Origin: Sphingomonadales bacterium UBA2369
Lineage (GTDB): Bacteria; Pseudomonadota; Alphaproteobacteria; Sphingomonadales; Sphingomonadaceae
Reading direction: 5' to 3'
DNA length: 64,000 nt
NCBI GenBank assembly: GCA_002344055.1
Contig: DDTH01000001.1
Span: 149,836 to 213,835, forward strand
The notes beneath the pieces were generated by a model that made no database searches, was not told the origin of the DNA, and saw only the letters and a list, made by a program, of their open reading frames with translations. A program made the translations under genes and the position numbers. This document shows, one piece after another, positions 8,572 through 18,784 of this stretch; position 1 is the first letter of the stretch; every line of letters begins with the position of its first letter.

Positions 8572-9258
8572 ATGCTGGCGACTGTGAGTTCGGGGGTCTT
8601 TTTTGCGCTGCTGCTGTTCGCCACCGGCCTAGTCCTGCAATTGGTCTGGGTGGTGCGGACGCTCGGTAATCCGCGCTTCGGGATCATGCTGCGCAAGTCG
8701 GTCGTGTTTTTCCTCCTGCCCGGCGCGCTGATGGTCGTCCTGCCGTTCATTGTCCCCATCCCGATCATGAGGCCGTCTACCTTTTGGGCGGTGATGGCTG
8801 TGGCGGTTTTCGTCGAGGAACTCCTCAAGATGTCCGCGGCGCGAAGCGAGCGGCTCGTGCGCGACAAATTCGCGCTGGCGATGCTGTTCGGCATTTTCGA
8901 ATTGATGTTCGCCAAGCCGTTCCTGCCCCTGGGCAGCGACGCCATGATCGGCCCCTGGACGCAATTGGATGCCGTCGATCTGGCGCTGCGCGGCATGCTC
9001 CCGGTGCTGATGCACACGGTGACGGCCGCGCTTTATGCCTTCACCTTCGCGGAGCGCCCCTGGATCGGCTTGGCGGTCTGCTTCCCGCTCCACTTCATCT
9101 ACAATTTCCTGGTTCTGGTGTTTCCCACCATCGCGATGGTGGCGCTGCTCGCCATCGTCCTGGCAATAATCCTGGCTCTCAATTGGCCGCAGTCGGAACC
9201 GGATTGGGAGTGGGAGCAGGAGGCGGATCCACCGGAGCCGGAGGGCGAGACTGCCTAG
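8572..9258 (+). CDS. PrsW-like intramembrane metalloprotease
   Basis: The frame is open from 8314, but the first part is antisense to the LuxR-type gene and not protein-like. ATG 8572 gives 228 residues, and GTG 8509 is an alternative. The protein has about seven hydrophobic segments and the set of motifs of the PrsW/CPBP superfamily: VEELLK, then FGIFELMF, then a membrane His (LMHTVTAALYAF) and LHFIYN. In PrsW of Bacillus subtilis the corresponding Glu and His residues are needed for site-1 cleavage of anti-sigma factor RsiW. The C-terminal tail is acidic (EWEQEADPPEPEGE). Substrate unknown. The divergent membrane-anchored HTH protein is an attractive but untested candidate. Confidence 0.7.
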   Translation: MLATVSSGVFFALLLFATGLVLQLVWVVRTLGNPRFGIMLRKSVVFFLLPGALMVVLPFIVPIPIMRPSTFWAVMAVAVFVEELLKMSAARSERLVRDKFALAMLFGIFELMFAKPFLPLGSDAMIGPWTQLDAVDLALRGMLPVLMHTVTAALYAFTFAERPWIGLAVCFPLHFIYNFLVLVFPTIAMVALLAIVLAIILALNWPQSEPDWEWEQEADPPEPEGETA

Positions 9259-9338
9259 AGGCGGCCCGCATCGAGTCTTTCCGTCGCAAATCGGGTGACC
9301 GGGTTCCTTAGTGGGCTTGCGGCTTCTACGGCAAACGC

Positions 9339-10661
9339 ATGGCCCACGGACCCAACCTTCCCGCGCAGGAGCGCTCGACCGGCTTCGGCCTCGGGCGCGA
9401 GCGATTTTCGCTGCTGTTCGCGGTCATGTTGGTCGCGGCCGCCGGCAATACGGCGATGCAGTCGCTGTTGCCGGCGATCGGGCGGTCTCTGGGGGTCGCG
9501 GACCTGTGGGTGGCGCTGGCCTTCAGCCTGTCGGCGATATTGTGGGTCGTCGCGGCGCCATATTGGGCGCGGCGGGCGGATCTGCGCGGGCGCCGCGCGC
9601 TGATGCGCTGGGGGCTGGCGGGCTTCGTCGGCTCGATGCTGGTTTGCGGCGGCATTCTGGCGGTGGGACTGGCGGGCTGGCTGCCAGTGACGTTGGTGTT
9701 CGTGATCTTCTTTTTGGGGCGCGGCCTGTACGGCGCGCTCGGGGCGGCCTCGCCCCCGGCGGTGCAGGCCTATGTCGCCGCGCGCACCGACGGGCAGCAG
9801 CGGACGGCGGCGCTGGCGGCGGTGGCCTCTTCCTTCGGACTGGGCACGATCATCGGTCCGGCGATGGCGCCGCTCTTCGTGTTCGAGCCGTTGGGACTGG
9901 CGGGACCGCTGATCGTGTTCGCGGGCATCGGCGCGATCGTGCTGGTGCTGATCGCCACGCGCCTGCCGGACGATACGCCGAAAAATCCGGCCAAGGGACG
10001 GGTCGCCGACTATCCGGCAATCAGCGCGACCGGCGCAAGCCGGACAGATGAAGAGGAAACCGCCGCCCCTGCACCCCGCAAGCTGGCGTGGCGCGATCCG
10101 CGGGTGTGGCGCTGGCTGATCGCGGGGACGGTGGGCGGACACGGCCAGGCGGTGATGCTGAGCGTGGCCGGCTTCCTCGTCATCGACCGGCTGGGGCTCA
10201 GTATCGGCGAGGCGCAGCATGCCATTGCCGTGGTGCTGATCGGCGGCGCGGTGGCCAGCCTGCTCGCGCAATGGTGGCTGATCCCGATGCTGCAATTGTC
10301 ACCGATGCAATTGGTGGTGTGGGGCAGCATTCTCGCGGCGATCGGATCGGTGCTGACCGGCATTGCCGCCGATCTCTACACGATGACGCTGAGCTTCGCG
10401 CTCGCCTCCGTCGGCTTCGGGCTGTTCCGGCCGGGCTTCACTTCGGGCGCGAGCCTGGCCGTCGCACCGCACGAGCAGAATGCGGTGGCAGGGATGGTGA
10501 CCAGCGTGAATGGCCTGGCCTATGTGGCCGCGCCCGCGCTCGGCGTGCTGATCTACGGCTTCGGCTGGTCGCTGCCGTTCGTGCTGACCGGCGTGGTGAT
10601 GCTCGGTCTCGCGATCTGGACTGCGCTGGGGGGTCGTCCTCCTTCCCCGCAACGGTCGTGA
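9339..10661 (+). CDS. MFS transporter
   Basis: Major facilitator superfamily permease of 440 residues with twelve hydrophobic segments in two halves separated by a polar, charged loop around residues 210-250 (DDTPKNPAKG, SRTDEEETAAPAPRK). The loop-2/3 motif appears as APYWARRADLRGRRALM, close to the MFS motif A, and SPPAVQAYVA is typical of the TM4-5 region of multidrug/sugar-type exporters. Substrate cannot be predicted. The last ten codons (GGRPPSPQRS) lie inside a palindromic repeat that begins at 10629, so the C-terminus seems to have been formed by repeat insertion into the 3' end of the gene. Confidence 0.88.
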   Translation: MAHGPNLPAQERSTGFGLGRERFSLLFAVMLVAAAGNTAMQSLLPAIGRSLGVADLWVALAFSLSAILWVVAAPYWARRADLRGRRALMRWGLAGFVGSMLVCGGILAVGLAGWLPVTLVFVIFFLGRGLYGALGAASPPAVQAYVAARTDGQQRTAALAAVASSFGLGTIIGPAMAPLFVFEPLGLAGPLIVFAGIGAIVLVLIATRLPDDTPKNPAKGRVADYPAISATGASRTDEEETAAPAPRKLAWRDPRVWRWLIAGTVGGHGQAVMLSVAGFLVIDRLGLSIGEAQHAIAVVLIGGAVASLLAQWWLIPMLQLSPMQLVVWGSILAAIGSVLTGIAADLYTMTLSFALASVGFGLFRPGFTSGASLAVAPHEQNAVAGMVTSVNGLAYVAAPALGVLIYGFGWSLPFVLTGVVMLGLAIWTALGGRPPSPQRS

Positions 10662-10894
10662 CGGAGCGGCTTTTGCTGTCTGGCAAGACGCAAGGAGAGA
10701 GCGATGCTGACGCATCGTGACCGACGCGCAACGCAGCCAGACGGCAAAAGCCGCCCGCCGCTCCGCGGTCGCCCGGAGGAGGCCGCTGGCTACGTTGCTT
10801 GCTTGCGCGTAGCACCGCTACGCGCTGCGCCGCGCGCCTTGCCAGCGGCCTCCTCCGGGCGATCCCGACCATTGCGGGGAAGGAGGACGACCCC

Positions 10895-10895
<1 letters not shown>
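10629..10895. repeat. Composite nested palindromic element between convergent genes
   Basis: The outer arms 10629-10652 and 10872-10895 are perfect 24-nt inverted repeats, extended by a few more matched bases inward. Inside are two further inverted pairs. The first is 10667-10683 with 10737-10753 (17 nt, one mismatch). The second is 10771-10790 with 10841-10860 (20 nt, perfect), whose loop carries a small hairpin (10807-10813 with 10817-10823). The left arm overlaps the last codons of the MFS gene. The right arm ends at the stop codon of the CDC48-type gene on the other strand. The structure resembles a REP/BIME-like mosaic, and it could also work as a bidirectional transcript end. No transposase is present. 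Confidence 0.85.
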
Positions 10896-13210
<2,315 letters not shown>

Positions 13211-13276
13211 TCAACCTCTCCTTACGTCGGGTCCGACATAGGGATGGGAAACGCCGCGTCCAGCTTTGCGGCGGAT

Positions 13277-13555
13277 TTACCTGTCTTCCTGGCGCGTGGC
13301 TTCGGTAACGTCGCGGTCGTGGCCGCTCTTGTCGCTGTAGAAGGCGGCGGCGAACAGGCCGCAGCCCAGCAGCACGGAGAAGAAGACGCCGGCAATGGTA
13401 GCGACGACCATGTGGATGGTGAGGCCGTCGCCGGTCGCCGACAGATACCAGAGCGCGCCGATGACCATGAGCACGCCGATTCCGGCAATCCAGCCGATCA
13501 TGCGGCGGAAGTCGGCTGAGGCGGAACGGGGAGGCTGGGCCATGATGCGCGCCAT
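13277..13555 (-). CDS. Small two-helix membrane protein
   Basis: About 92 residues from ATG 13555 (MARIMAQPPRS). ATG 13543 is an alternative. The frame is open to an ATG at 13627, but that ATG lies directly downstream of a terminator, and the extra residues are not conserved-looking. Two hydrophobic segments are seen (MIGWIAGIGVLMVIGALWYL and VVATIAGVFFSVLLGCGLFAAAFY), followed by a charged tail (SDKSGHDRDVTEATRQEDR). Small proteins of this shape are common next to CDC48-type genes in sphingomonads, but none has an assigned function that I know of. Confidence 0.65.
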   Translation of the reverse strand: MARIMAQPPRSASADFRRMIGWIAGIGVLMVIGALWYLSATGDGLTIHMVVATIAGVFFSVLLGCGLFAAAFYSDKSGHDRDVTEATRQEDR

Positions 13556-13626
13556 GTCGGCCTCGTTTGCCGGCAGGTCAATTGGACAAAAGGACCCAGA
13601 TGGGCCCGCTGCACGGGAACGACGCA

Positions 13627-13658
13627 TAAAAAAGAGGCCGGGGACAAGCCCCGGCCTT
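13627..13658 (-). terminator. Rho-independent terminator ending a minus-strand small transcript
   Basis: On the minus strand a perfect GC-rich stem (9 bp, AGGCCGGGG pairing with CCCCGGCCT, 13635-13643 with 13649-13657) is followed by six T residues (13633-13628). This is a textbook intrinsic terminator. No annotated minus-strand gene ends upstream of it, because the next gene in that direction is LysR on the plus strand. It therefore implies a short non-annotated transcript. Confidence 0.8.
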
Positions 13659-13745
13659 GGAAAGTTTTTAGGAGAGGATGCCTAAAAGGCAGGGCCGTTT
13701 TCGCGCTGCGGCATAAATTGTGCAATTGCGAAATAGAAATCGGTG
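13627..13745 (-). ncRNA. Candidate small RNA (or attenuator leader) divergent from the LysR gene
   Basis: Upstream of the strong minus-strand terminator is a short hairpin (TGCCTTTTAGGCA) and an unpaired pyrimidine-rich stretch (TCCTCTCCTAAAAACTTTCC) that is complementary to Shine-Dalgarno sequences. Alphaproteobacterial trans-acting sRNAs commonly show this layout. A ten-codon frame, 13714 down to 13682 (MPQRENGPAF), is also present but lacks a ribosome-binding site. The 5' end is a guess, placed near the palindrome at 13744-13764. An alternative is a leader/attenuator for the small membrane protein gene at 13277-13555. Confidence 0.4.
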
Positions 13746-13764
13746 ATTGCAGGTTGTGCAATCA
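13744..13764. promoter_or_regulatory. Likely LysR-type operator
   Basis: Perfect palindrome TGATTGCA-GGTTG-TGCAATCA, which fits the T-N11-A LysR-box pattern and lies 82 bp upstream of the LysR start. Its core TTGTGCAAT (13754-13762) occurs again at 13718-13726. Two binding sites spaced 36 bp apart fit LysR-type control of a divergent promoter, here that of the candidate small RNA. Confidence 0.5.
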
Positions 13765-13845
13765 CTCTCCCTATGTATGTTGCGATGCGAAAGGCGGTCT
13801 GGCTATGTGCAGCGCACAAATCAGGGCTGATATTGGGGCGGCGAC

Positions 13846-14730
13846 ATGAAGCGCCTCCCACCGCTCACGGGCATCGAGGCGTTCGTGCAGGTGGCACGAC
13901 TGGGTTCGATCAAGGCGGCCGCCGAGTCGCTGGCCTTGTCGTCGCCGGCGCTGACCCGCCGCGTGCAGGCGCTGGAGCGGCATGTCGGCAAGCCTTTGTT
14001 CGACCGCCGGCCGCACGCCATGCCGCTCAATCCGGACGGCGAGCGGCTGCTCAACACGATCGGCCCGGCGGTGGACGCGCTCAGCATGGCGATGGAGGAA
14101 GCGACCGGCGCGCACGATCTGATGCGGCTGCGGCTGGGTGCATTGCCCCTTTATGCGTCCCAGCGGCTGCTGCCGCGCCTGCCGGACCTGCGGGCGCGCG
14201 AGCCGGACCTGCATATCGACATCGATACCGCGCCCTATGCGTTGACCCGGCTCGACGAGAGTCTTGACGCGGCCATCGTGCTGGCGCGGCGGGTGAGCGG
14301 CGGGCTTTATGCGAAGCGGCTGGGGGGCAATCGCGCGGTGGCGATCGGGGCGCGGGCGCTTGCCGAGGGGCCGGACGCCTACCGCCACCCCGCCGATCTG
14401 GCGCGGGCGACGGTGCTGATCCACCGCGACCTGCCGGACACATTCAATCTGTGGAAGGAAGCGGCCGGCGTGCCCGATCTCGAGCCGGTGGCGGTCGATC
14501 ATTTCGACTCCGGGCAGCTGATCATGGAAGCCGCGGCGCAGGGGCTGGGCGTCGCCTTCATGTTCGAAACGCATCTGGCCGCGGCGCGCGACGACCGGCT
14601 GGTGCAATTGTTCGATTCGACGCCGAGTCCGTACAGCTACTGGTTCGCCTGCCGCCGCCCGGCGCTGGGGCGCAGGCCGGTGAAGCTGTTCCATGACTGG
14701 CTGGTGGAGGAGCTGGCCGAAGCGGCCTGA
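13846..14730 (+). CDS. LysR family transcriptional regulator
   Basis: 294 residues. The N-terminal winged HTH reads LTGIEAFVQVARLGSIKAAAESLALSS, followed by the recognition and dimerisation region (PALTRRVQALERHVGKPLFDR). The C-terminal two-thirds is the periplasmic-binding-protein-like effector domain. The sequence around LPRLPDLRAREPDLHIDIDT resembles the GcvA-like subgroup. Regulated genes are not obvious. The neighbour upstream is a candidate small RNA with two palindromic sites between the two, and downstream lies an OmpA-like gene in the opposite orientation. The effector is unknown. Confidence 0.92.
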   Translation: MKRLPPLTGIEAFVQVARLGSIKAAAESLALSSPALTRRVQALERHVGKPLFDRRPHAMPLNPDGERLLNTIGPAVDALSMAMEEATGAHDLMRLRLGALPLYASQRLLPRLPDLRAREPDLHIDIDTAPYALTRLDESLDAAIVLARRVSGGLYAKRLGGNRAVAIGARALAEGPDAYRHPADLARATVLIHRDLPDTFNLWKEAAGVPDLEPVAVDHFDSGQLIMEAAAQGLGVAFMFETHLAAARDDRLVQLFDSTPSPYSYWFACRRPALGRRPVKLFHDWLVEELAEAA

Positions 14731-14745
14731 GGCGGCGATGCCTGC

Positions 14746-15228
14746 TTAGCCGCAGCTCGGAAATCCCCCCGCTGTCCTCGTAGCGGCGCTCTGCCTTAGA
14801 GCTTCTTCGCCCGCGTCGGTCAGGGTGATGTAGACCTCCGCCCGCCGATTGTCCGTCTCGGCTATCCCATCAGGCGTGTCGACCAACAGAACGGAATCGC
14901 TTCTCCCGTGAACGAAAATCCTGGTGGCGGGAATACCGGTGCTGACAAGCCAGTCACGGATTGCTCGCGCCCGAGCGCGCGAGATGGCCATCCTGGCCGC
15001 CCGGCTGCCGGTGCGGTCGGAATAGCCGTCGATATTGATTTCCCTCAGGCCTGAACCACGCCTCAGAATCCAGGCCGCAAGCGTGGCCAGGCTTTGCTCG
15101 CTACGCTCGGTGATTTCGGCCGAACCGGACGAGAAATAGAAGATCTGTGGCACGAGGCAGGCCGCAGCGGGAGTGCTCGTCAGCATGGACAGGGTTGCGA
15201 AGGCCAGGGCTGGCAACCGGTAGCGCAT
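14746..15228 (-). CDS. OmpA-like peptidoglycan-associated protein
   Basis: 160 residues with a cleavable signal peptide (LPALAFATLSMLTSTPAAA). The mature part is essentially a single OmpA C-terminal domain: IFYFSSGSAEIT, then INIDGYSDRTGSRAARMAISRARARAIRDWL and a final NRRAEVYI. The Asp and Arg that bind meso-diaminopimelate in OmpA domains are present in the GYSDRTG and NRRAEV motifs. It has no beta-barrel and, despite a Cys just after the signal (AAACLV), the signal looks type I rather than clearly lipoprotein. It probably binds peptidoglycan in the periplasm. It ends 15 bp after the LysR stop on the other strand. Confidence 0.82.
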   Translation of the reverse strand: MRYRLPALAFATLSMLTSTPAAACLVPQIFYFSSGSAEITERSEQSLATLAAWILRRGSGLREINIDGYSDRTGSRAARMAISRARARAIRDWLVSTGIPATRIFVHGRSDSVLLVDTPDGIAETDNRRAEVYITLTDAGEEALRQSAATRTAGGFPSCG

Positions 15229-15256
15229 GCGAAACCTCCCGCGTTTCGCCGCCAGA

Positions 15257-16012
15257 CTAGCTCGTTTTGATCCGCGCGACGATCCTGCGCATCGCGGCGC
15301 GGGGGAGGAGGCGGCTGCCCTGGGCGAAGACTTTGTTCTTGGTGCCGGGGATGACGATCGCCTTGCCCCTGGCGAGGCCCTTCAGGCCCGCGGTGACGAC
15401 GCCTTCGACCGGAACGGCCATGCGCGGCAGCATGCCGGTGACCTCGGCGACATCGAAGAATTCGGATTGGGTCGGGCCGGGGCAGAGAGCGGTGATGCGG
15501 ACTGGTTTGCCCTTCATTTCCTGGTGCAATGCCTCGGTGAACGAGAGGACATAGGCCTTGGTCGCGTAATAGACGGCCATGTGCGGGCCGGGCTGGAAAG
15601 CGGCGGTGGAGGCGACGTTCAGGATCGCGCCGCGGCCGCGGGCGAGCATGCCGGGCAATACGGCGCGGGTGAGTTCGGTCAGCGCGCGGACGTTCAGGTC
15701 GATCATGCCGGTGAGGCGATCCGGGTCGGCGTCCTGCACGTCGCCGCCGAGGCCGAAGCCGGCATTGTTGATGAGGGTTTCGACGGTGAGGCTTTGCGCC
15801 TCGATCTGCGCGAGCAGGTCGGCGGGAGCGCCGGGGAGGGCGAGGTCGGCGGCGAAGATGTGCACCTCGCCGGGGAGTTCCGCCTTCAGCGCCTCCATCC
15901 GGTCGCGGCGGCGGGCGAGCAAGGCGAGCGTCTCGCCGCGCGCGGCGCATTGCCGGGCGAATTCCGCGCCGAGGCCGGCGGAGGCGCCGGTGATGAGGGT
16001 GACGGGTCTCAT
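15257..16012 (-). CDS. Short-chain dehydrogenase/reductase
   Basis: 251 residues of classical SDR form: nucleotide-binding TGASAGLG at residues 8-15, NNAG in the central sheet (LINNAGFGLGG), catalytic Ser in NVASTAAF and the YxxxK pair in YYATKAYV. The subgroup with LARRRDRMEAL after the first strand is often NADP-dependent and close to YqjQ/DltE-like oxidoreductases. The substrate cannot be inferred. It is separated from the OmpA-like gene by 28 bp on the same strand and from the cyclophilin gene by a REP-like inverted repeat. Confidence 0.88.
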   Translation of the reverse strand: MRPVTLITGASAGLGAEFARQCAARGETLALLARRRDRMEALKAELPGEVHIFAADLALPGAPADLLAQIEAQSLTVETLINNAGFGLGGDVQDADPDRLTGMIDLNVRALTELTRAVLPGMLARGRGAILNVASTAAFQPGPHMAVYYATKAYVLSFTEALHQEMKGKPVRITALCPGPTQSEFFDVAEVTGMLPRMAVPVEGVVTAGLKGLARGKAIVIPGTKNKVFAQGSRLLPRAAMRRIVARIKTS

Positions 16013-16023
16013 GCCTTCCCTTC

Positions 16024-16103
16024 CGTCATTCCAGCGGACGCTGGAATCTCGTTGCCTTCAAGCCACAGGAAGAAGGGAGATTCCAGCTTTCGCTGGAATG
16101 ACG
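16024..16103. repeat. REP-like inverted repeat pair
   Basis: Two 26-nt units, 16024-16049 and 16078-16103, are inverted copies with two mismatches. Each is itself a small palindrome around CCAGCG-nn-CGCTGG. It lies in the gap between two minus-strand genes. The type (GTCATTCCAGC...GCTGGAAT) is a widespread intergenic repeat in proteobacteria. Confidence 0.85.
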
Positions 16104-16122
16104 GGGGAATGATTGCGAGTTT

Positions 16123-16590
16123 CTACTCCACTCGCGCCTTGACGATCTTGCCGGGCGCGCGGGGCGGTTCGCCCTTCGGCAGCGCATCGACATGGTCCAT
16201 GCCGTCGGTCACTTCGCCCCAGACGGTATATTGGCGGTCGAGGAAGCGGGCGTCGTCGAAGCAGATGAAGAACTGGCTGTTGGCGCTGTTCGGATCGCTG
16301 GTGCGGGCCATCGAGCAGGTGCCGCGCACGTGCGGCTCGGGGCTGAATTCGGCCTTCAGATCCGGCTTGTCGCTGCCGCCGCTACCGCGACCGGTCGGGT
16401 CGCCGCCCTGCGCCATGAAGCCGGGGATGACGCGGTGGAAGACGACGCCGTCGTAAAAGCCCTCCTCGGCCAGCGTGCGAATGCGATCGACATGGCCGGG
16501 GGCGAGATCGGGGCGCAGGCGGATGGTGACGTCGCCCTGCGCGTCGCCATTGTCGAGGGTGAGGATAAGGGTGTTGCGGTCTTCGGACAT
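16123..16590 (-). CDS. Cyclophilin-type peptidyl-prolyl cis-trans isomerase
   Basis: 155-residue single-domain cyclophilin without a signal peptide, so cytoplasmic. The active-site strip is present: FHRVIPGFMAQGGDP (Arg, Phe, Gln), then SMARTSDPNSANSQFFICF, and the terminal VWGEVTDGMDHVDAL. It catalyses proline isomerisation during protein folding. The length and motif order are those of bacterial PpiB-like enzymes. The start ATG at 16590 gives MSEDRNTLILTL. A REP-like repeat follows the stop, and the mgtE gene is divergent upstream. Confidence 0.94.
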   Translation of the reverse strand: MSEDRNTLILTLDNGDAQGDVTIRLRPDLAPGHVDRIRTLAEEGFYDGVVFHRVIPGFMAQGGDPTGRGSGGSDKPDLKAEFSPEPHVRGTCSMARTSDPNSANSQFFICFDDARFLDRQYTVWGEVTDGMDHVDALPKGEPPRAPGKIVKARVE

Positions 16591-16696
16591 TGGGGGGACT
16601 CCTGAATTGGGGTTGGCGGCGATTTAGGGTGGGATTGAAGAAAGCACTACCCCCGCGTAGGACCCTGTCACCGTCAAGCGCATGACAGGAGGGCGT

Positions 16697-18115
16697 GTGA
16701 GCGAGAGCGAACTCGATACGCGCCCGGTTCCAGATGAAGCGGTGCCGCAGGACACCCGCCATGACGAGGACGACCGGCTGAGGCCGGAATTCGTCAGCGC
16801 GGTCATGGACCGCGTCGAGGCGGGCGACGAGGAAGGCGCGCGGGCGCTGGTCGAGCCGCTGCATCCGGCCGACGTCGCCGATCTGTTCGAGCTGCTGGAC
16901 CGCGAGGACCGGCGCGCGCTCGCCGCGATGGTGGCGGGCGAGCTGGACGGTGAAGTGCTCGCCGAGATGAACGACTTCGTGCGCGACGAGCTGATCGACG
17001 CGCTGGAGCCGGCGGAAGTGGCCGAGCTGGCCGGGCAGCTCGATACGGACGACGCGGTCGCGATCATCGAGGATCTGGAGGCCGACGAGCAGCAGGCGGT
17101 GCTCGAGGCCATGGAGCCGGACGATCGCGCCGCGATCGAGGAAGCGCTTTCCTATCCCGAGGAATCCGCCGGCCGCATCATGCGCCGCGATTTCGTCGCG
17201 GTGCCGGAGCATTGGAATGTCGGCAAGCTGATCGATTACCTGCGCGGGCAGGAGGAATTGAGCACGGATTTCTGGGAAATCTATGTGGTCGATCCGCAGA
17301 TGAAGCCGGTCGGCACGATCCTGCTCGCCTGGGTGCTGCGGGCGCCGCGCAGCATCGGGCTGGGTGATCTGATGCAGCGCGAGCAGACCCTGATTCCCGT
17401 CGAGATGGACCAGGAGGAGGTCGCGCTCCGCTTCCAGAAATATGCGTTGATCACCGCGGCGGTGACCGATGACAGCGGGCGGCTGGTCGGCATGATCACC
17501 GTCGATGACATCGTCCACATCATCCAGGAGGAAGCAAGCGAGGACGCGCTGCTGCTTTCCGGCGCGGGCGAGGGCGACATCAACGAGCCGGTGCGCGACA
17601 GCTATCGCGCACGGGTCAAGTGGCTGGCCGCCAATCTGGTCACGGCCCTGCTCGCCTCGGCGATCATCGCCTTCTTCGGCGCGGCGATCGAGCAGATGGT
17701 GGCGCTGGCGGTGCTGATGCCGATCGTCGCCTCTATCGGCGGCAATGCGGGGACGCAGACGATGGCGGTCGCAGTGCGGGCGCTGGCGATGAATCAGCTG
17801 ACCCGGTCCAACACCTGGCGGACGATCTGGCGTGAAATCCGGGTGGCGCTGCTGAACGGCGTGACCATCGCGTTGTTGCTCGGCGTGGGCGCATGGCTGG
17901 TCTTCGCCAATCCGCTGCTGGGCGGGGTGATCGCGGCGGCGATGCTGATCAATATCGTGGTGGCGGGGTTGAGCGGCGTCGTCGTGCCGATCCTGCTGGA
18001 GCGGGCGAAGCAGGATCCGGCGGTTTCGTCTTCGGTGTTCGTGACGATGATCACGGATTCGATGGGCTTTCTGGTATTCCTGGGACTCGCCGTGGCGTCG
18101 GGAGTGGTCGGATGA
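16697..18115 (+). CDS. mgtE: MgtE family magnesium transporter
   Basis: Mg2+ channel/transporter of about 472 residues. The acidic N-domain contains the helical superhelix repeat (LHPADVADLFELL, LEPAEVAELAGQLD, AVAIIEDLEADEQ). Two CBS domains follow (about 150-280, with RIMRRDFVAVPEHW and LVGMITVDDIVHI). Five transmembrane helices then form the pore, with the conserved PIVASIGGNAGTQT. In MgtE the N and CBS domains sense cytosolic Mg2+ and gate the pore. I favour GTG 16697, preceded closely by AGGAGGG, over ATG 16682, which has no Shine-Dalgarno sequence. The stop overlaps the start of the following lipoprotein gene (ATGA), so the two are probably co-translated. Confidence 0.95.
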   Translation: MSESELDTRPVPDEAVPQDTRHDEDDRLRPEFVSAVMDRVEAGDEEGARALVEPLHPADVADLFELLDREDRRALAAMVAGELDGEVLAEMNDFVRDELIDALEPAEVAELAGQLDTDDAVAIIEDLEADEQQAVLEAMEPDDRAAIEEALSYPEESAGRIMRRDFVAVPEHWNVGKLIDYLRGQEELSTDFWEIYVVDPQMKPVGTILLAWVLRAPRSIGLGDLMQREQTLIPVEMDQEEVALRFQKYALITAAVTDDSGRLVGMITVDDIVHIIQEEASEDALLLSGAGEGDINEPVRDSYRARVKWLAANLVTALLASAIIAFFGAAIEQMVALAVLMPIVASIGGNAGTQTMAVAVRALAMNQLTRSNTWRTIWREIRVALLNGVTIALLLGVGAWLVFANPLLGGVIAAAMLINIVVAGLSGVVVPILLERAKQDPAVSSSVFVTMITDSMGFLVFLGLAVASGVVG

Positions 18116-18765
18116 GGCTGTTGCTGGTCGTGCTGCTGGGCCTGGGCACGGGGGCGTGCGTGAAATCGGAACTGGCGCTGCCGGACGATCCTTTGTCGCA
18201 GGCGGCGACCTGCTCGGCGGTGCGGGCGCTGGAATTGCGGCAGGGCGGGAGCGAAACGCCATCCTTCGAAGGCTTCACCGAAATCCTGCATTTCGCGATG
18301 ATCGCGGCGGCGGCGGATGACGTGCAGGTCGATCTGCGACGGCTGGTGACCGTGACACAGCGCGCGCCGGACGTGATGGCGGAGATACAGGACAAGGCCT
18401 GGCCGACTTTGATCGAACCGTGCAACGCCGCCTTCCCGCAGAGCCAGCGCAATCCGGCCCCGTTGCAGCCCGATCCCTATGAGGCCGGGATGACCTGCTT
18501 CGCGATGGCGGATTTCGTCGCCAAGACCGCCGTCGACTATCCCGACGCGCAGAGGCGCGCCGCCGCAATCAGCGGGCAGGCACTGGCGGCGGCGCAGCCG
18601 GTGCTGCAGCGCCGGGCGCGAAGCGACGCGGAGGCGGAGCGGATCGTCGCGGGCTATGCCGCACGCGCGTTCAAGGCGGGGCGGCCGGCGGCCTTTCTGG
18701 CGCAATGCGGACGGCGCTTCCCGCCGCCGCCCGCCGCCCAGCCCGAAGCTGCGGACGAGGACTGA
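18112..18765 (+). CDS. Putative lipoprotein co-translated with mgtE
   Basis: 217 residues beginning MRLLLVVLLGLGTGACVKS, a lipoprotein-type signal with Cys at 16. The mature part has further Cys residues (AATCSAV, EPCNAAF, MTCFAMADF, AQCGRRF), which may form disulfides in the periplasm, and a proline-rich acidic end (PPPPAAQPEAADED). No known domain is recognised. The start overlaps the mgtE stop as ATGA, a firm reason for this start although the frame is open further upstream. The DUF1489 gene follows after 19 bp. The link to magnesium transport is positional only. Confidence 0.7.
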   Translation: MRLLLVVLLGLGTGACVKSELALPDDPLSQAATCSAVRALELRQGGSETPSFEGFTEILHFAMIAAAADDVQVDLRRLVTVTQRAPDVMAEIQDKAWPTLIEPCNAAFPQSQRNPAPLQPDPYEAGMTCFAMADFVAKTAVDYPDAQRRAAAISGQALAAAQPVLQRRARSDAEAERIVAGYAARAFKAGRPAAFLAQCGRRFPPPPAAQPEAADED

Positions 18766-18784
18766 GGGCCGCTTCAAGCTATTG

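Noticed and set aside
16382..18262. 626-codon frame on the minus strand over mgtE
   Set aside because: His/Asp/Arg-rich shadow of the MgtE frame, no recognisable protein features.
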